64,000 bases of DNA from Motiliproteus sp047633175. Its GTDB lineage: Bacteria; Pseudomonadota; Gammaproteobacteria; Pseudomonadales; Balneatricaceae. A program made the translations under genes and the position numbers. Below the pieces are notes generated by a model. It saw nothing but the letters and a program-made list of their open reading frames with translations. It was not told the origin of the DNA and made no database searches. Positions 50,991 through 59,943 of the stretch are shown here, one piece after another; positions within the stretch are counted from its first letter, which is position 1; each line of letters starts with the position of its first letter. The stretch lies in assembly GCA_047633175.1 (NCBI GenBank), contig JBLIEQ010000017.1, forward strand, positions 20,484-84,483, in the 5' to 3' direction.

Positions 50991-51779
50991 TCATTCCTGC
51001 GCCTGCACATAACCCTCACGCTTAAACTTCCCAGACAGCCCACCCCTCAGCAGCATCCAGGCAAACTTACCGTTAGTGACCGCGTAGCGTTTCCACATCC
51101 GGCCGGGTTCCTGCAGGATACGAAAGAACCACTCCAGCCCGGCATTCTGCATCCACAGCGGGGCGCGTTTGACCTTACCGGCCACCACATCGAAGGTACC
51201 GCCAACCCCCATCACAAAATCGACCCCCAGCTGATCCTGCCAGCGATTGATAAAGTTCTCTTTCCTGGGGGAGGTAATAGCCACAAACAACAGCTGCGCA
51301 CCGGATTCACGAATCTGATCGACCACCGCCTGCTCGTTATTCCCCTCCTCATTATTAAAGAAATAGCCGTGATGGTAGCCGGCGAGCTTTAATCCCGGAT
51401 TATCACGCTGCACCACGTCCGCCACCTTAGCGACCACCTCTGCCTCGGCCCCGAGCAGGAAAACGCTCTTATTCTCGGTGGTGGCACGCGCGAGCAGCGC
51501 ACTAAACAGATCAACCCCTGAGACCCGCTCGGGCACCGGCTGGCCCAGCAACCGTGCGCCCCAGACCACACCCATGCCATCGACATTGATCAGATCGCAG
51601 CCATGCACCGACTCATGCAGCTGTTGATCGGCTTGCATATGGACCATCTTGGCGACATTGATCACCACATGCTGGGTAAAGCGTTGCTGCTCGACGCGCT
51701 CCATAATCAGATCGAGCGTCTGGGCCTGGGTGACGGGGTGATAATCGATGCCGAACAGGCGATCCTTAGGCAGACTCAA
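50991..51779 (-). CDS. WecG/TagA/CpsF-family glycosyltransferase (GT26)
   Basis: A 262-residue glycosyltransferase of family GT26. LINVDGMGVVWGARLLG near residue 60 carries the catalytic Asp, RVSGVDLFSALLARA near 82 and the SPRKENFINRWQ / VGGTFDVVAGKVKRAP block near 170-200 are conserved. E. coli WecG transfers ManNAcA from UDP-ManNAcA onto a lipid-linked GlcNAc; wecB and wecC in the same cluster support that donor. The start is TTG 51779: AAGGAG stands 6 nt before it and TTGA overlaps the upstream stop; the longer frame from 51851 overlaps the neighbour. Confidence 0.9.
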   Translation of the reverse strand: MSLPKDRLFGIDYHPVTQAQTLDLIMERVEQQRFTQHVVINVAKMVHMQADQQLHESVHGCDLINVDGMGVVWGARLLGQPVPERVSGVDLFSALLARATTENKSVFLLGAEAEVVAKVADVVQRDNPGLKLAGYHHGYFFNNEEGNNEQAVVDQIRESGAQLLFVAITSPRKENFINRWQDQLGVDFVMGVGGTFDVVAGKVKRAPLWMQNAGLEWFFRILQEPGRMWKRYAVTNGKFAWMLLRGGLSGKFKREGYVQAQE

Positions 51780-52969
51780 GAGCCACTCCTTGTGCTGATT
51801 GATGATGGTGGTTGGTGGCTGTTGAAGAATGCCAGGGCGTAATACATCCACGCCTGGGTCCAGCGCATATAGGGGATCTTATTGGTAAAGAAACGGTGCT
51901 TCTGGTAATAAAACGCACCCCGTTTGGCATCGTACATATGCGCAATTGACCAGTTTAATACCCGCTCGACCAGGGCTTGATCGTCATCATTGCCCAGTTT
52001 GATCAGGGTGATCACCGCCTGAGCCGTGCTGTGCATATCGATCGGCCAGGGTGAGTCGTGGTAGTACTTGGGCAAGCCATCGGGCTCGAAGAAATGGGCG
52101 CGGTAATACGCCAGCCCGCGATCGATCGCCGCTTGAAAGCAGCCCGGCTCAAGATACTGCTGCGCCATCGACAATGCCTCCAGGTTATAGCCGGTATGAA
52201 AACCGTCGATAAAACCATGATGCGATCGGGTCCCATAGGCCCAGCTGCCATCCGTCGCCTGATGAGTCAGGCTCAGGTCGCAAGCGGCCTTGGCCGCATC
52301 GAGCATCGCCTGATCACCCAGCTCAACTCCCCCGCGCGCTACCATCGCCGCTCCCCAGAGATTGGCGTTGTGGACAAAGGTGGTCTCGCCGGGGATATAA
52401 GCAAAGAACTGTTGTTCGGTGTTATACAGGTGCTTAAAGATAAACCGGCTCGCATCCCGCGCAACTTCGGCATACCGGGGCTCACCGTTGGCCTCGCTTA
52501 GCGCCCAGAGTGCCCGCGCCACATAACAGCTGGTGATCATGTTGGGCTTGCCCTTGGGCACATAGAAGGCGCGGGCCTGCCAATCGAAGTGATAGCCCCA
52601 GCAGGCGTGATCCCAGGTCGTCTTGGGCGAGGGGTTTTCTAGCAGCCAGTCCGCCAACCTAACCGCTTCTGCCAGCAAGACGTTATCCCGGCATGTGTGA
52701 TAAGACTCCAGCAACCCCAGGATCACCAGCGCAACCCCTTTGGGATTGCGGGCCTTGGCGGTACCGGTCAACGGCCTGAAATTCACGGGCGAACGCTTAT
52801 AGAGCTGCAACCAGGCTAGGCGGGCAAACTCACTCCGCCCAAGACCGGAGTGTTCAAACAAAGCGCTATTGAGGCCATCGAAAGGATCATGACCCGCGTA
52901 GTCCGTCTGCTGCATACTCAGCAGCAGTGATTGCGAGACCTCGGTAAAAGCAGGTGCAATTACCGTCAT
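51776..52969 (-). CDS. Uncharacterised helical-toroid-like protein in polysaccharide cluster
   Basis: A 397-residue soluble protein with repeating helical pairs and many aromatic/His clusters (WDHACWGYHFDWQARAFYVP, NANLWGAAMVARGG, DGSWAYGTRSHHGFIDGFHT, PWPIDMHSTAQAVITLI). The pattern suggests an (alpha/alpha)6 six-hairpin fold as in glycoside hydrolases, lyases and epimerases; I do not recognise a named family. It overlaps both neighbours by 4 bp, so it is co-translated with the two-domain oxidoreductase and the WecG-like enzyme. A role in sugar modification or quality control of the glycan is inferred from context only. Confidence 0.7.
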   Translation of the reverse strand: MTVIAPAFTEVSQSLLLSMQQTDYAGHDPFDGLNSALFEHSGLGRSEFARLAWLQLYKRSPVNFRPLTGTAKARNPKGVALVILGLLESYHTCRDNVLLAEAVRLADWLLENPSPKTTWDHACWGYHFDWQARAFYVPKGKPNMITSCYVARALWALSEANGEPRYAEVARDASRFIFKHLYNTEQQFFAYIPGETTFVHNANLWGAAMVARGGVELGDQAMLDAAKAACDLSLTHQATDGSWAYGTRSHHGFIDGFHTGYNLEALSMAQQYLEPGCFQAAIDRGLAYYRAHFFEPDGLPKYYHDSPWPIDMHSTAQAVITLIKLGNDDDQALVERVLNWSIAHMYDAKRGAFYYQKHRFFTNKIPYMRWTQAWMYYALAFFNSHQPPSSISTRSGS

Positions 52970-55161
52970 ACAGCAGCATCCGCGCTGTTCAACAGGTTAA
53001 GATCCACAGTTAATGCCTGACCTAGTCCTAAGGACTCCACCGCCAAAATGGTCGTGAGACTATTCAACTGCAGGGTCTCATAAGGGATGCAGGGAACACC
53101 GGATTTCAAGCCATCGAGCCAGGCCGCCAGCATCGCTTTCTGGCCCTTATCCTGGGTGCTCAGTTTATGCTTGGTACAGGTCGTATCCCCGGCGTACAGC
53201 TGGGCTTCCTTAAAATCATTGATCACTGCCGAGCGGCCCCCACCAAACACCTCGACGTATTCCTTAGGCATCGCCTTGGCACCATCGGCGGTATAGAGAA
53301 TGGAGGCGACACTGCCATTGTCGAACTGCATCGTGATAGCTAGGTTGTCATTCAATAACGGTGACTTGTGGGATTTGGCGGTAGCAAACGCAGAAACTCG
53401 GACCGGATTAGCGCCTACGAGAGCAGAGGCCAGATCGACAAAGTGACAGCCTTCGCCAATCATCCGTCCACCGCCCATTTCCGGATCCTGAATCCAGTGA
53501 TCAGCCGGCATCTCCCCCGCATTAACACGGATACTGACCATCAGCGGGCTGCGCACCCCGGCAAAATGTTGCATGACCTTCTGGGTTAACGGTGCAAAAC
53601 GGCGGTTAAATCCGACCATCAGTTGGCTGCCCGCGCTGGCCTGGTAGGCCTGGTGTACCAGGCCAAGCTCTTCGACGGTTAATCCCAGCGGCTTTTCGAC
53701 GTAGGCGTGCTTACCGGCCTCGAAGCATTGCACGACAGAGCTGGCGTGCGAATCATGGCGGGTGGCGATGATCACCGCATCGGTATCGGAGGCCAGCAGC
53801 TCTCCGGTCTTATCGGTACAGAAGCCAAAGTCAAATTGCCGCGCCACACCCTCTGCAGAACGGCCGCTGGAGGTCAGCAAACCCGCAAAGCTAACGCCGG
53901 TATTGTCTTTAAGCGGCGGCAACAGACTGGCGGTGGCGTAATTACCCGCACCGATACAGGATATTTTCATTGTTGTATTGCTAACAGCCCGAGTGCCGAT
54001 CTTGATTCTGGCGCTCTGCTGGGTCTTGGCACTCGCCTCGAAACTTGCATAATTAAGCGTAATACCGATATAGGGCTCGGTCTTCTTGCCTTCGATCAGG
54101 TCATAGGCCTTGGCCGCCTCAGCCAGTTCAAACCGATGGGTAATCAGGCTGTTAACCTCGACCGTACCTGCCGCGAGCAAACCCAGGAAGGTTTCCATAT
54201 TGCGTTGTTCGGTAAACCGAACGTAACCCAATGGATAATCGTTGCCGCCCTCCTCATAGGACGGGTCATAGCGGCCTGGGCCATAGGAGCGCGAGATCAC
54301 TACGCTGATCTCTTTCTTAAAGAAGTCTTCGCGCGGGATATCCATGCGAACAGCACCCACCACCACGACGCGGCCCTTTTCACGCGTTACCGCACCGCAG
54401 GTTTCGATAGGTTGGTTACTGGAGGTACCAGCACAGACCACCACAGCATCGACGCCCTGACCATTCGTTAGCTCATGACAGACGCGCTCCAGGTCATCCC
54501 CCGAGCGAATGCCGGTGGCCCCAAAACCTTCGGCCAGTCCTACCAGGGAATTATCAAGATCGGTCGCCAGTACCCTGCAGCCATTGGCACGCAGCAGCTG
54601 TACCGCTATCTGCCCGAGCAGGCCCAGACCCAATACCAGGAAGGTTTCACCCAGCTTGGGATCGGCCAGCCGTATGCCCTGCAATGCGATAGCGCCAACC
54701 GTGGTAAAGGCCGCGTCTTCATCCGACACTGACTCCGGAATCTTAGCGACCAGATTACGGGGGATGGCGACAAACTCGGCATGGTTGGCATAACCAGCCC
54801 CGGCGCAGGCGACGCGATCGCCGGGCATCAGGCCCTCGACCAGACCACCCACCGCTACCACCGCCCCGGCACTGCTATAACCCAGCGGGCTGGGCGAATT
54901 TAAGCGAGAACTCACCGTCTGCAGGGTCTTGGCCAGCCCTTCGGTTTGTATCTTGTTGATCACTTGCTTAACCAGATCAGGGCGCGCCTTGGCCTTCTGC
55001 AGCAGGCTCTTCTTACCCATATCGATCTTGGTCTTTTCGGTACCGGCACTGATAACGGATACAGTGCTACGGACTAATACAAATTTGTCGTTTAATGCGG
55101 GTACAGGGACATCGTTAATTTGCACAACACCTGTCCGTAGGGTTTGGGTTACTTGCTTCAT
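52966..55161 (-). CDS. Two-domain oxidoreductase: MDR-type dehydrogenase fused to Gfo/Idh/MocA domain
   Basis: A 731-residue fusion. Residues 1-370 are a medium-chain dehydrogenase (VISAGTEKTKID near 38, LGYSSAGAVVAVG near 93, VLGLGLLGQIAVQLLRA near 172 for NAD(P)); the usual catalytic zinc ligands (Cys and GHE His) are not visible. Residues 393-731 are a Gfo/Idh/MocA unit: ISCIGAGNYATASLLPPL at its start, VEKPLGLTVEEL near 490 with the EKP motif and GGGRMIGEGCHFVDLA near 565. Such fusions occur in O-antigen and capsule clusters and may oxidise or epimerise a sugar nucleotide; substrate is unknown. Confidence 0.88.
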   Translation of the reverse strand: MKQVTQTLRTGVVQINDVPVPALNDKFVLVRSTVSVISAGTEKTKIDMGKKSLLQKAKARPDLVKQVINKIQTEGLAKTLQTVSSRLNSPSPLGYSSAGAVVAVGGLVEGLMPGDRVACAGAGYANHAEFVAIPRNLVAKIPESVSDEDAAFTTVGAIALQGIRLADPKLGETFLVLGLGLLGQIAVQLLRANGCRVLATDLDNSLVGLAEGFGATGIRSGDDLERVCHELTNGQGVDAVVVCAGTSSNQPIETCGAVTREKGRVVVVGAVRMDIPREDFFKKEISVVISRSYGPGRYDPSYEEGGNDYPLGYVRFTEQRNMETFLGLLAAGTVEVNSLITHRFELAEAAKAYDLIEGKKTEPYIGITLNYASFEASAKTQQSARIKIGTRAVSNTTMKISCIGAGNYATASLLPPLKDNTGVSFAGLLTSSGRSAEGVARQFDFGFCTDKTGELLASDTDAVIIATRHDSHASSVVQCFEAGKHAYVEKPLGLTVEELGLVHQAYQASAGSQLMVGFNRRFAPLTQKVMQHFAGVRSPLMVSIRVNAGEMPADHWIQDPEMGGGRMIGEGCHFVDLASALVGANPVRVSAFATAKSHKSPLLNDNLAITMQFDNGSVASILYTADGAKAMPKEYVEVFGGGRSAVINDFKEAQLYAGDTTCTKHKLSTQDKGQKAMLAAWLDGLKSGVPCIPYETLQLNSLTTILAVESLGLGQALTVDLNLLNSADAAV

Positions 55162-55170
55162 CCTTAATCC

Positions 55171-56493
55171 TTAATGTGCTGTCACAGGCTTAACGACAAG
55201 AGGGACCTTGCCAGCGGGAGTCTTAAAGGGTTTATCGACCAAAATAAATTCAAAGGTCATATTGATACCGGACGCGTCAAACAGAGACGCGGCGGCGAGT
55301 GATTTATCTTGTGTGGTCACATAGACCGTTATCTTGCCGGGTTCATCTTGGCTGACCTGTACAAAATCGGCGGATCCAAATAGATCATGATGACGACCAA
55401 AGATGAGTGCTGTGAGTGAAATATTACGCCCATTGCTATCGACAACAAATTCACCCGTTCGGCCTTCTGATATTCTAAATGATTCCAAAACACCATCCTT
55501 ATAGGTCAGCGGTTCGATAATATCGCCTGTATCATAACGAATCAGGGGGCCTACTTGATTATGGATCGTCGTACCCACCAGGTGCTGCTTACCATCGATC
55601 TCAACCGCTTCGGTAAAACCATAGGACTGAAAAGGGTGATACACAAAGGGTTCATCTTTCTCATAGGCTAACACGGCCATCTCGGTATGGCCGTACCAGG
55701 AGATTGTAGGTACTTTAAGTTGATCTTCGACAAAACTCCTGAAAACAGGTGCAGGATATTCTGAGCCGAAGAATATGCCTTTAAGATTTTTTCTTAGTTT
55801 TAGTACAACATCAGGATAATTGTTGCTTGAATACTTTACAAACTCGTAGATGGCGCTCGGGTAGCCATGTAGATATTCAATCTTGTATTTTTTTAACAAT
55901 TTTTCTAGTGCTACAATGACTTCTAAAACATCGCAATAGGCATTAACCTGAAATTCATTATGGATGAAATTATATTTAATTGGCGTAGTGCCAAGGTTCA
56001 TACCTCTGAAGGTCAGCTTGATACAGGAAGTTTTATAGCCCAGCTTTTCCCAGATAGTGTGCATATGAGCCCATTCACGAGCATAAGAGTCTGTATCAAG
56101 TAATAATTTAAGTGGTTGGCCTGATGTTCCGCCTGTATTGGTAACAATACCTTTAGAAATGCTCAGCACGCGGTGTGCTAAATTGAATTTCTGAAAGTCC
56201 TCCTTAGTAACAATAGGGATAAGCTTAAGATCATCAAACGATTTTAATTGCATGCTTGAAAAGTTGTTTTTTTTGTAAAAATCCTTATAAAAAAGAATAT
56301 TCATTTCACTAAATTCAACTAATGTTTTCATCTCTTCGTACATTTTTACTTTATCTTTACTAAGCTGATAATTAGCTTTAATCTTAAAAATAACATATCT
56401 ATTGCCTAGACGAAACCTAAAGTCTATGCCTGCTAGAGCAACTCCAATAAATGCAGGCAATCTTTCAAGAACAATCTTCAGGTATTTCTTCAA
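55171..56493 (-). CDS. CapK/PaaK-like adenylate-forming enzyme
   Basis: A 440-residue ANL-superfamily protein of the phenylacetate-CoA-ligase/CapK type. TNTGGTSGQPLKLLLDT near residue 118 is the phosphate loop, YLHGYPSAIYEF near 205, SWYGHTEMAVLAYE near 270 and IRYDTGDIIEPL near 326 match the core motifs. CapK homologues recur in surface polysaccharide loci, perhaps activating an acyl or amino-acid substituent. Start TTG 56493 has AAAGGA 7 nt upstream. Base composition falls sharply here: its upstream two-thirds is AT-rich, its 3' third is GC-richer. Confidence 0.82.
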   Translation of the reverse strand: MKKYLKIVLERLPAFIGVALAGIDFRFRLGNRYVIFKIKANYQLSKDKVKMYEEMKTLVEFSEMNILFYKDFYKKNNFSSMQLKSFDDLKLIPIVTKEDFQKFNLAHRVLSISKGIVTNTGGTSGQPLKLLLDTDSYAREWAHMHTIWEKLGYKTSCIKLTFRGMNLGTTPIKYNFIHNEFQVNAYCDVLEVIVALEKLLKKYKIEYLHGYPSAIYEFVKYSSNNYPDVVLKLRKNLKGIFFGSEYPAPVFRSFVEDQLKVPTISWYGHTEMAVLAYEKDEPFVYHPFQSYGFTEAVEIDGKQHLVGTTIHNQVGPLIRYDTGDIIEPLTYKDGVLESFRISEGRTGEFVVDSNGRNISLTALIFGRHHDLFGSADFVQVSQDEPGKITVYVTTQDKSLAAASLFDASGINMTFEFILVDKPFKTPAGKVPLVVKPVTAH

Positions 56494-56528
56494 AACTATA
56501 TCCTTTAGTTTGATTTTAGTAATAAATA

Positions 56529-57629
56529 TTATTTGTCAAAGAGATCACGCATCCCGCCTACACCTGATTGGGAATGATCAAGTCCAAACATTGTATTGGC
56601 TTCAATAACTAAAGGACCTCTTTCTGTGATAGCAATATCCCAACCAATTAAATTTTGTAGCAACATTTGTTCGCCATAGCCCACAATTGAATTCTTTATG
56701 TCTAGCCAATTTTTTATTTTGAGAGATGCAAAGCAATAGTTTGTATCTGGATGGTTAAAAACCATCTCCGCGCCATACTCATAACCAGCATGATTTCTTA
56801 GCGGCTGTCCTGTTTTCAGGTCAATACCAATTAGAAGTCCACCTAAGTGGCTATTGTCAACTTCGCGACCGCTCGTTCCCATCCTGAGTGTTACAGCAAT
56901 TAATTGTACTTCTCCAGAGAAGTTTCTTTTTGTTACAGCACGTAATGTGTTGACGCTATGTGGATAAACAGCATTCAAATAATCAACTTGTTCAACTTTT
57001 TGTTCAATTAAAAAATCACCTTTTAAATCACGTAAAAACTTTAAAGTAAGTAACTCATTGCCAACAAAAAACTGCTGATCATTTTTTTTTGCAATTAATA
57101 TTCCTACACCGCCCTTACCTTCTACTGGCTTTATGAATATTTTCGGACAATTAAGCGCTGTTATAACTTTTAAAAACGTATCATTATCAATAAATTGACC
57201 AACAGCCGAGAAAATAAAGTCATCTTTTTTAAAGGCAATGACATGACTTGATTGATAACCCATCCCTTTAAAAACAAAGTAAGAAAGGATCTTGTTTTCC
57301 AATGCGCCCTTGGCTTTTTTTACATCATCAAAATTATTATAAATTATATTATAAAAATAATAACCTGGAATATATGACTTCATTTCATCTAAGGTTAATT
57401 TGCAATCAGCGCGATAAAAATCATGGGTGTAATATTGCATGGGTATGCAACCCCAATATTTCTTCAGAGCTTTAAGTTCAGTCCTCATTATTAACCAAGG
57501 CTTTCTTAATTCGCAAGAATGATAACGGGCCATGTTGAATTTGTGTCGATCATTAAAAAATGAATAATAACAATAGCGAGCAACGTCTAATAAGGTATGT
57601 TTAATGCTCATGCTTTTACTAAAGTTCAT
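56529..57629 (-). CDS. Sugar-transfer-associated ATP-grasp protein
   Basis: A 366-residue AT-rich gene product matching the ATP-grasp group found beside glycosyltransferases. KIFIKPVEGKGGVGILIAKK near residue 163 is the nucleotide lysine and glycine loop, FLIEQKVEQ near 203, VNTLRAVTKRN near 220, and GWDIAITERGPLVIEANTMFG near 327 supplies the metal-binding Glu/Asn. It would ligate an amino acid or similar carboxylate to a sugar or lipid; substrate unknown. MSIKHTLLD at 57611 is an alternative start. Confidence 0.85.
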   Translation of the reverse strand: MNFSKSMSIKHTLLDVARYCYYSFFNDRHKFNMARYHSCELRKPWLIMRTELKALKKYWGCIPMQYYTHDFYRADCKLTLDEMKSYIPGYYFYNIIYNNFDDVKKAKGALENKILSYFVFKGMGYQSSHVIAFKKDDFIFSAVGQFIDNDTFLKVITALNCPKIFIKPVEGKGGVGILIAKKNDQQFFVGNELLTLKFLRDLKGDFLIEQKVEQVDYLNAVYPHSVNTLRAVTKRNFSGEVQLIAVTLRMGTSGREVDNSHLGGLLIGIDLKTGQPLRNHAGYEYGAEMVFNHPDTNYCFASLKIKNWLDIKNSIVGYGEQMLLQNLIGWDIAITERGPLVIEANTMFGLDHSQSGVGGMRDLFDK

Positions 57630-57695
57630 TGTTGATCCTGTATTATATATAAAATGTTTACATTTACTTCTTCAGTTTACTTGATATTATTTTCG

Positions 57696-58814
57696 TTATG
57701 TTAGTGATTTAATAACAGAAACAAATTTCTGCTCAAAACATTTAATCGTATACTTATCTTTATATTTCATAGATCCATTCAATCCATTTTTAGAAATAAT
57801 GCCTGGGTTGTCAATATACTCAGTAATTAAAGTCGCTAACATAGACGCATCGTAAGAATGAAATAGATGCCCAGTAACTCCATGATCGATAATGTCTGGT
57901 ATAGCACCTTCATACGTCGATATAACGGGCAGGCCATAACTCATGGCTTCCAATATTGATAAAGGAAAACATTCATTTCTAAATCTTGTTGGTAAAACAA
58001 AAACATCGCTATCTAAAAATACTTTATGTTTGTCTATACCGTAAAGAGGTCCAACAAATTCAATTGACTTATTTAATCTTTCATCAACAAGCTTAATTAA
58101 ATTATTATTATATTGGACGTTTGTTATCTTACCTACAATTTTAACTTTAAACTTACCTTCGTAAGTCGCTCCAAGCAAATTTATAGCTTCTATTAGAGTA
58201 TCAGCGCCTTTTGTCGGTTCTAAGTTGGATAGATATAAAAAAACAGGGATTTTTGTACAATAATTTCTAATAAATCCATGGTCTCTCACACCATTATTAA
58301 CTTCGGTCAACGACATGTTTTTATCAAACACTAGGTTTATATCACTAAATAGTGATTTTGATAGATGAATTACATCAACGCCCTTGAAAATAGCCTTATA
58401 AATATATAGTTTTATTTTTGATCCAGAAACTTCTGAATTAATACCCTTGCCATGGAGATGCACCACAGTTTTCGCACCAAAAATCTTCAACACTTGTAAT
58501 ATAAGCGCATCCTTCCAAAATGCAAAACCATGTGGTGATAAGGTCATGTAAACGAGAGAAGGCTTAAGTTTTAAATAGTAAAAGATACATTTAATAAAAA
58601 TATATATTGTTGAAAAAAACTTAGAAATAGTTAGTTTCCCTAAATCAGACATTTCACGTGCTGGAGAGATGTTAACGTATCTTGCGTCAACTCTAGAGCT
58701 TATATACTCGCTATCTTTAATGCTCAAATTAACCATTGATGCACCATGAACAGGTGGTGGTAATTGAAACAGAAACAAAACTCTTGGCCTATTACCACAG
58801 TCACTTTGACTCAT
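57696..58814 (-). CDS. Family 4 glycosyltransferase
   Basis: A 372-residue GT-B enzyme. LFLFQLPPPVHGASMVN at the N-terminus, VVHLHGKG near residue 120, FLYLSNLEPTKGADTLIEAI near 195 and the donor motif PTRFRNECFPLSILEAMSYG near 285 (E-x7-E) define GT4. Start ATG 58814 (MSQSDCGN) follows the polymerase stop by 4 bp with GAGGT upstream; an earlier ATG (58853) would overlap the polymerase. AT-rich like its neighbours. Confidence 0.88.
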   Translation of the reverse strand: MSQSDCGNRPRVLFLFQLPPPVHGASMVNLSIKDSEYISSRVDARYVNISPAREMSDLGKLTISKFFSTIYIFIKCIFYYLKLKPSLVYMTLSPHGFAFWKDALILQVLKIFGAKTVVHLHGKGINSEVSGSKIKLYIYKAIFKGVDVIHLSKSLFSDINLVFDKNMSLTEVNNGVRDHGFIRNYCTKIPVFLYLSNLEPTKGADTLIEAINLLGATYEGKFKVKIVGKITNVQYNNNLIKLVDERLNKSIEFVGPLYGIDKHKVFLDSDVFVLPTRFRNECFPLSILEAMSYGLPVISTYEGAIPDIIDHGVTGHLFHSYDASMLATLITEYIDNPGIISKNGLNGSMKYKDKYTIKCFEQKFVSVIKSLT

Positions 58815-58818
58815 AGAA

Positions 58819-59943
58819 CTAATTAACCTCACCGATCTTATCAGACTCAACATACAATAACTGATAACATATCAAAAAATAGAAAAACATAACAAACGTA
58901 TAACTAATAACATTATCAGTCATAAACAATATTGTCACATATAAATTAATTAAAACAACTGAATGAACCTTTGGTTTAAATAACACATATAGAAATACAA
59001 CCAAACATAGAAAGCCATTTTCATACAGCAACTTCAGTATGTCGCTATGTATATTCTCTTTTTCAACAATATAGAGAGAAAAAGATGCCACTTCATACGA
59101 CGCCCCAGGGCCAGCACCAACCAATATGTTTAAAATATCGGAGAACAAACCATCGAACAAACCTCGATACAATATCGTCCGACCCATTGTTAAGTAATCC
59201 GCATTTACTCCATAATACTGGATGACAATTTCGTCAAACATTTCAGTAGTAATAAAGTACGCAACAAAAACAAAAGACAACACTAAAGATATCAACATAT
59301 ATCTATCGAAAACAATCTTTTTAATTTTATCTGGCAAAAAACTTACAACAAAAACAACCGCTACTGCAAATAACACTATACGTTTAAGAGACAGAATTGA
59401 GAATATCAAAAAAATTATTGAAAACAACCAATCTTTTTTTGTTATAAAAAACACACAAAAAAGACCAAACACAAAACCAAACTGATGTGACTCAATACTT
59501 GATTTAGATTCAATAAATGAAAACTCAAAACCAGAAAACATCTTATTAGAATAATCCAACAAATAAAGACAAGCGACTAGCATGCCTAGTTTTCTAACAT
59601 TATATCTTGGCACCTTAAACAACAAATAAACCAACAGATATGAAAACATAAAATACATGTCATATAAACCATAAGCATTAGATCGCCATATAAATGGAAT
59701 TGCAAACAGCATCAATATCAAAAATGGCTTGGTAATATTGTCAATAACAATTCGCATTGAACCTACACGAATATAAAACAAAACAGCAACCACCGGGACT
59801 AGGTATTTCACATATCTTACGCCATCAAATATAGGTCCCAAACTAGAAAATAGAATAATAAATATGAACGTATTGAAATACGGTGACCCATAACTTGTAC
59901 GTTTATCATTATGTGAAATTTTAATGTCATTATATTCTATCAA
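58819..59943 (-). CDS. O-antigen polymerase/ligase-like membrane protein (Wzy candidate)
   Basis: A 374-residue protein with about ten hydrophobic helices and a long loop (about residues 225-285, QYYGVNADYLTMGRTILYRG, GAGPGASYEV) before the last helices. The layout and cluster position fit Wzy polymerase; WaaL-like ligase is the alternative. Sequence conservation in this group is low. Start is TTG 59943, overlapping the flippase stop as TTGA. Strongly AT-rich. Confidence 0.78.
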   Translation of the reverse strand: MIEYNDIKISHNDKRTSYGSPYFNTFIFIILFSSLGPIFDGVRYVKYLVPVVAVLFYIRVGSMRIVIDNITKPFLILMLFAIPFIWRSNAYGLYDMYFMFSYLLVYLLFKVPRYNVRKLGMLVACLYLLDYSNKMFSGFEFSFIESKSSIESHQFGFVFGLFCVFFITKKDWLFSIIFLIFSILSLKRIVLFAVAVVFVVSFLPDKIKKIVFDRYMLISLVLSFVFVAYFITTEMFDEIVIQYYGVNADYLTMGRTILYRGLFDGLFSDILNILVGAGPGASYEVASFSLYIVEKENIHSDILKLLYENGFLCLVVFLYVLFKPKVHSVVLINLYVTILFMTDNVISYTFVMFFYFLICYQLLYVESDKIGEVN

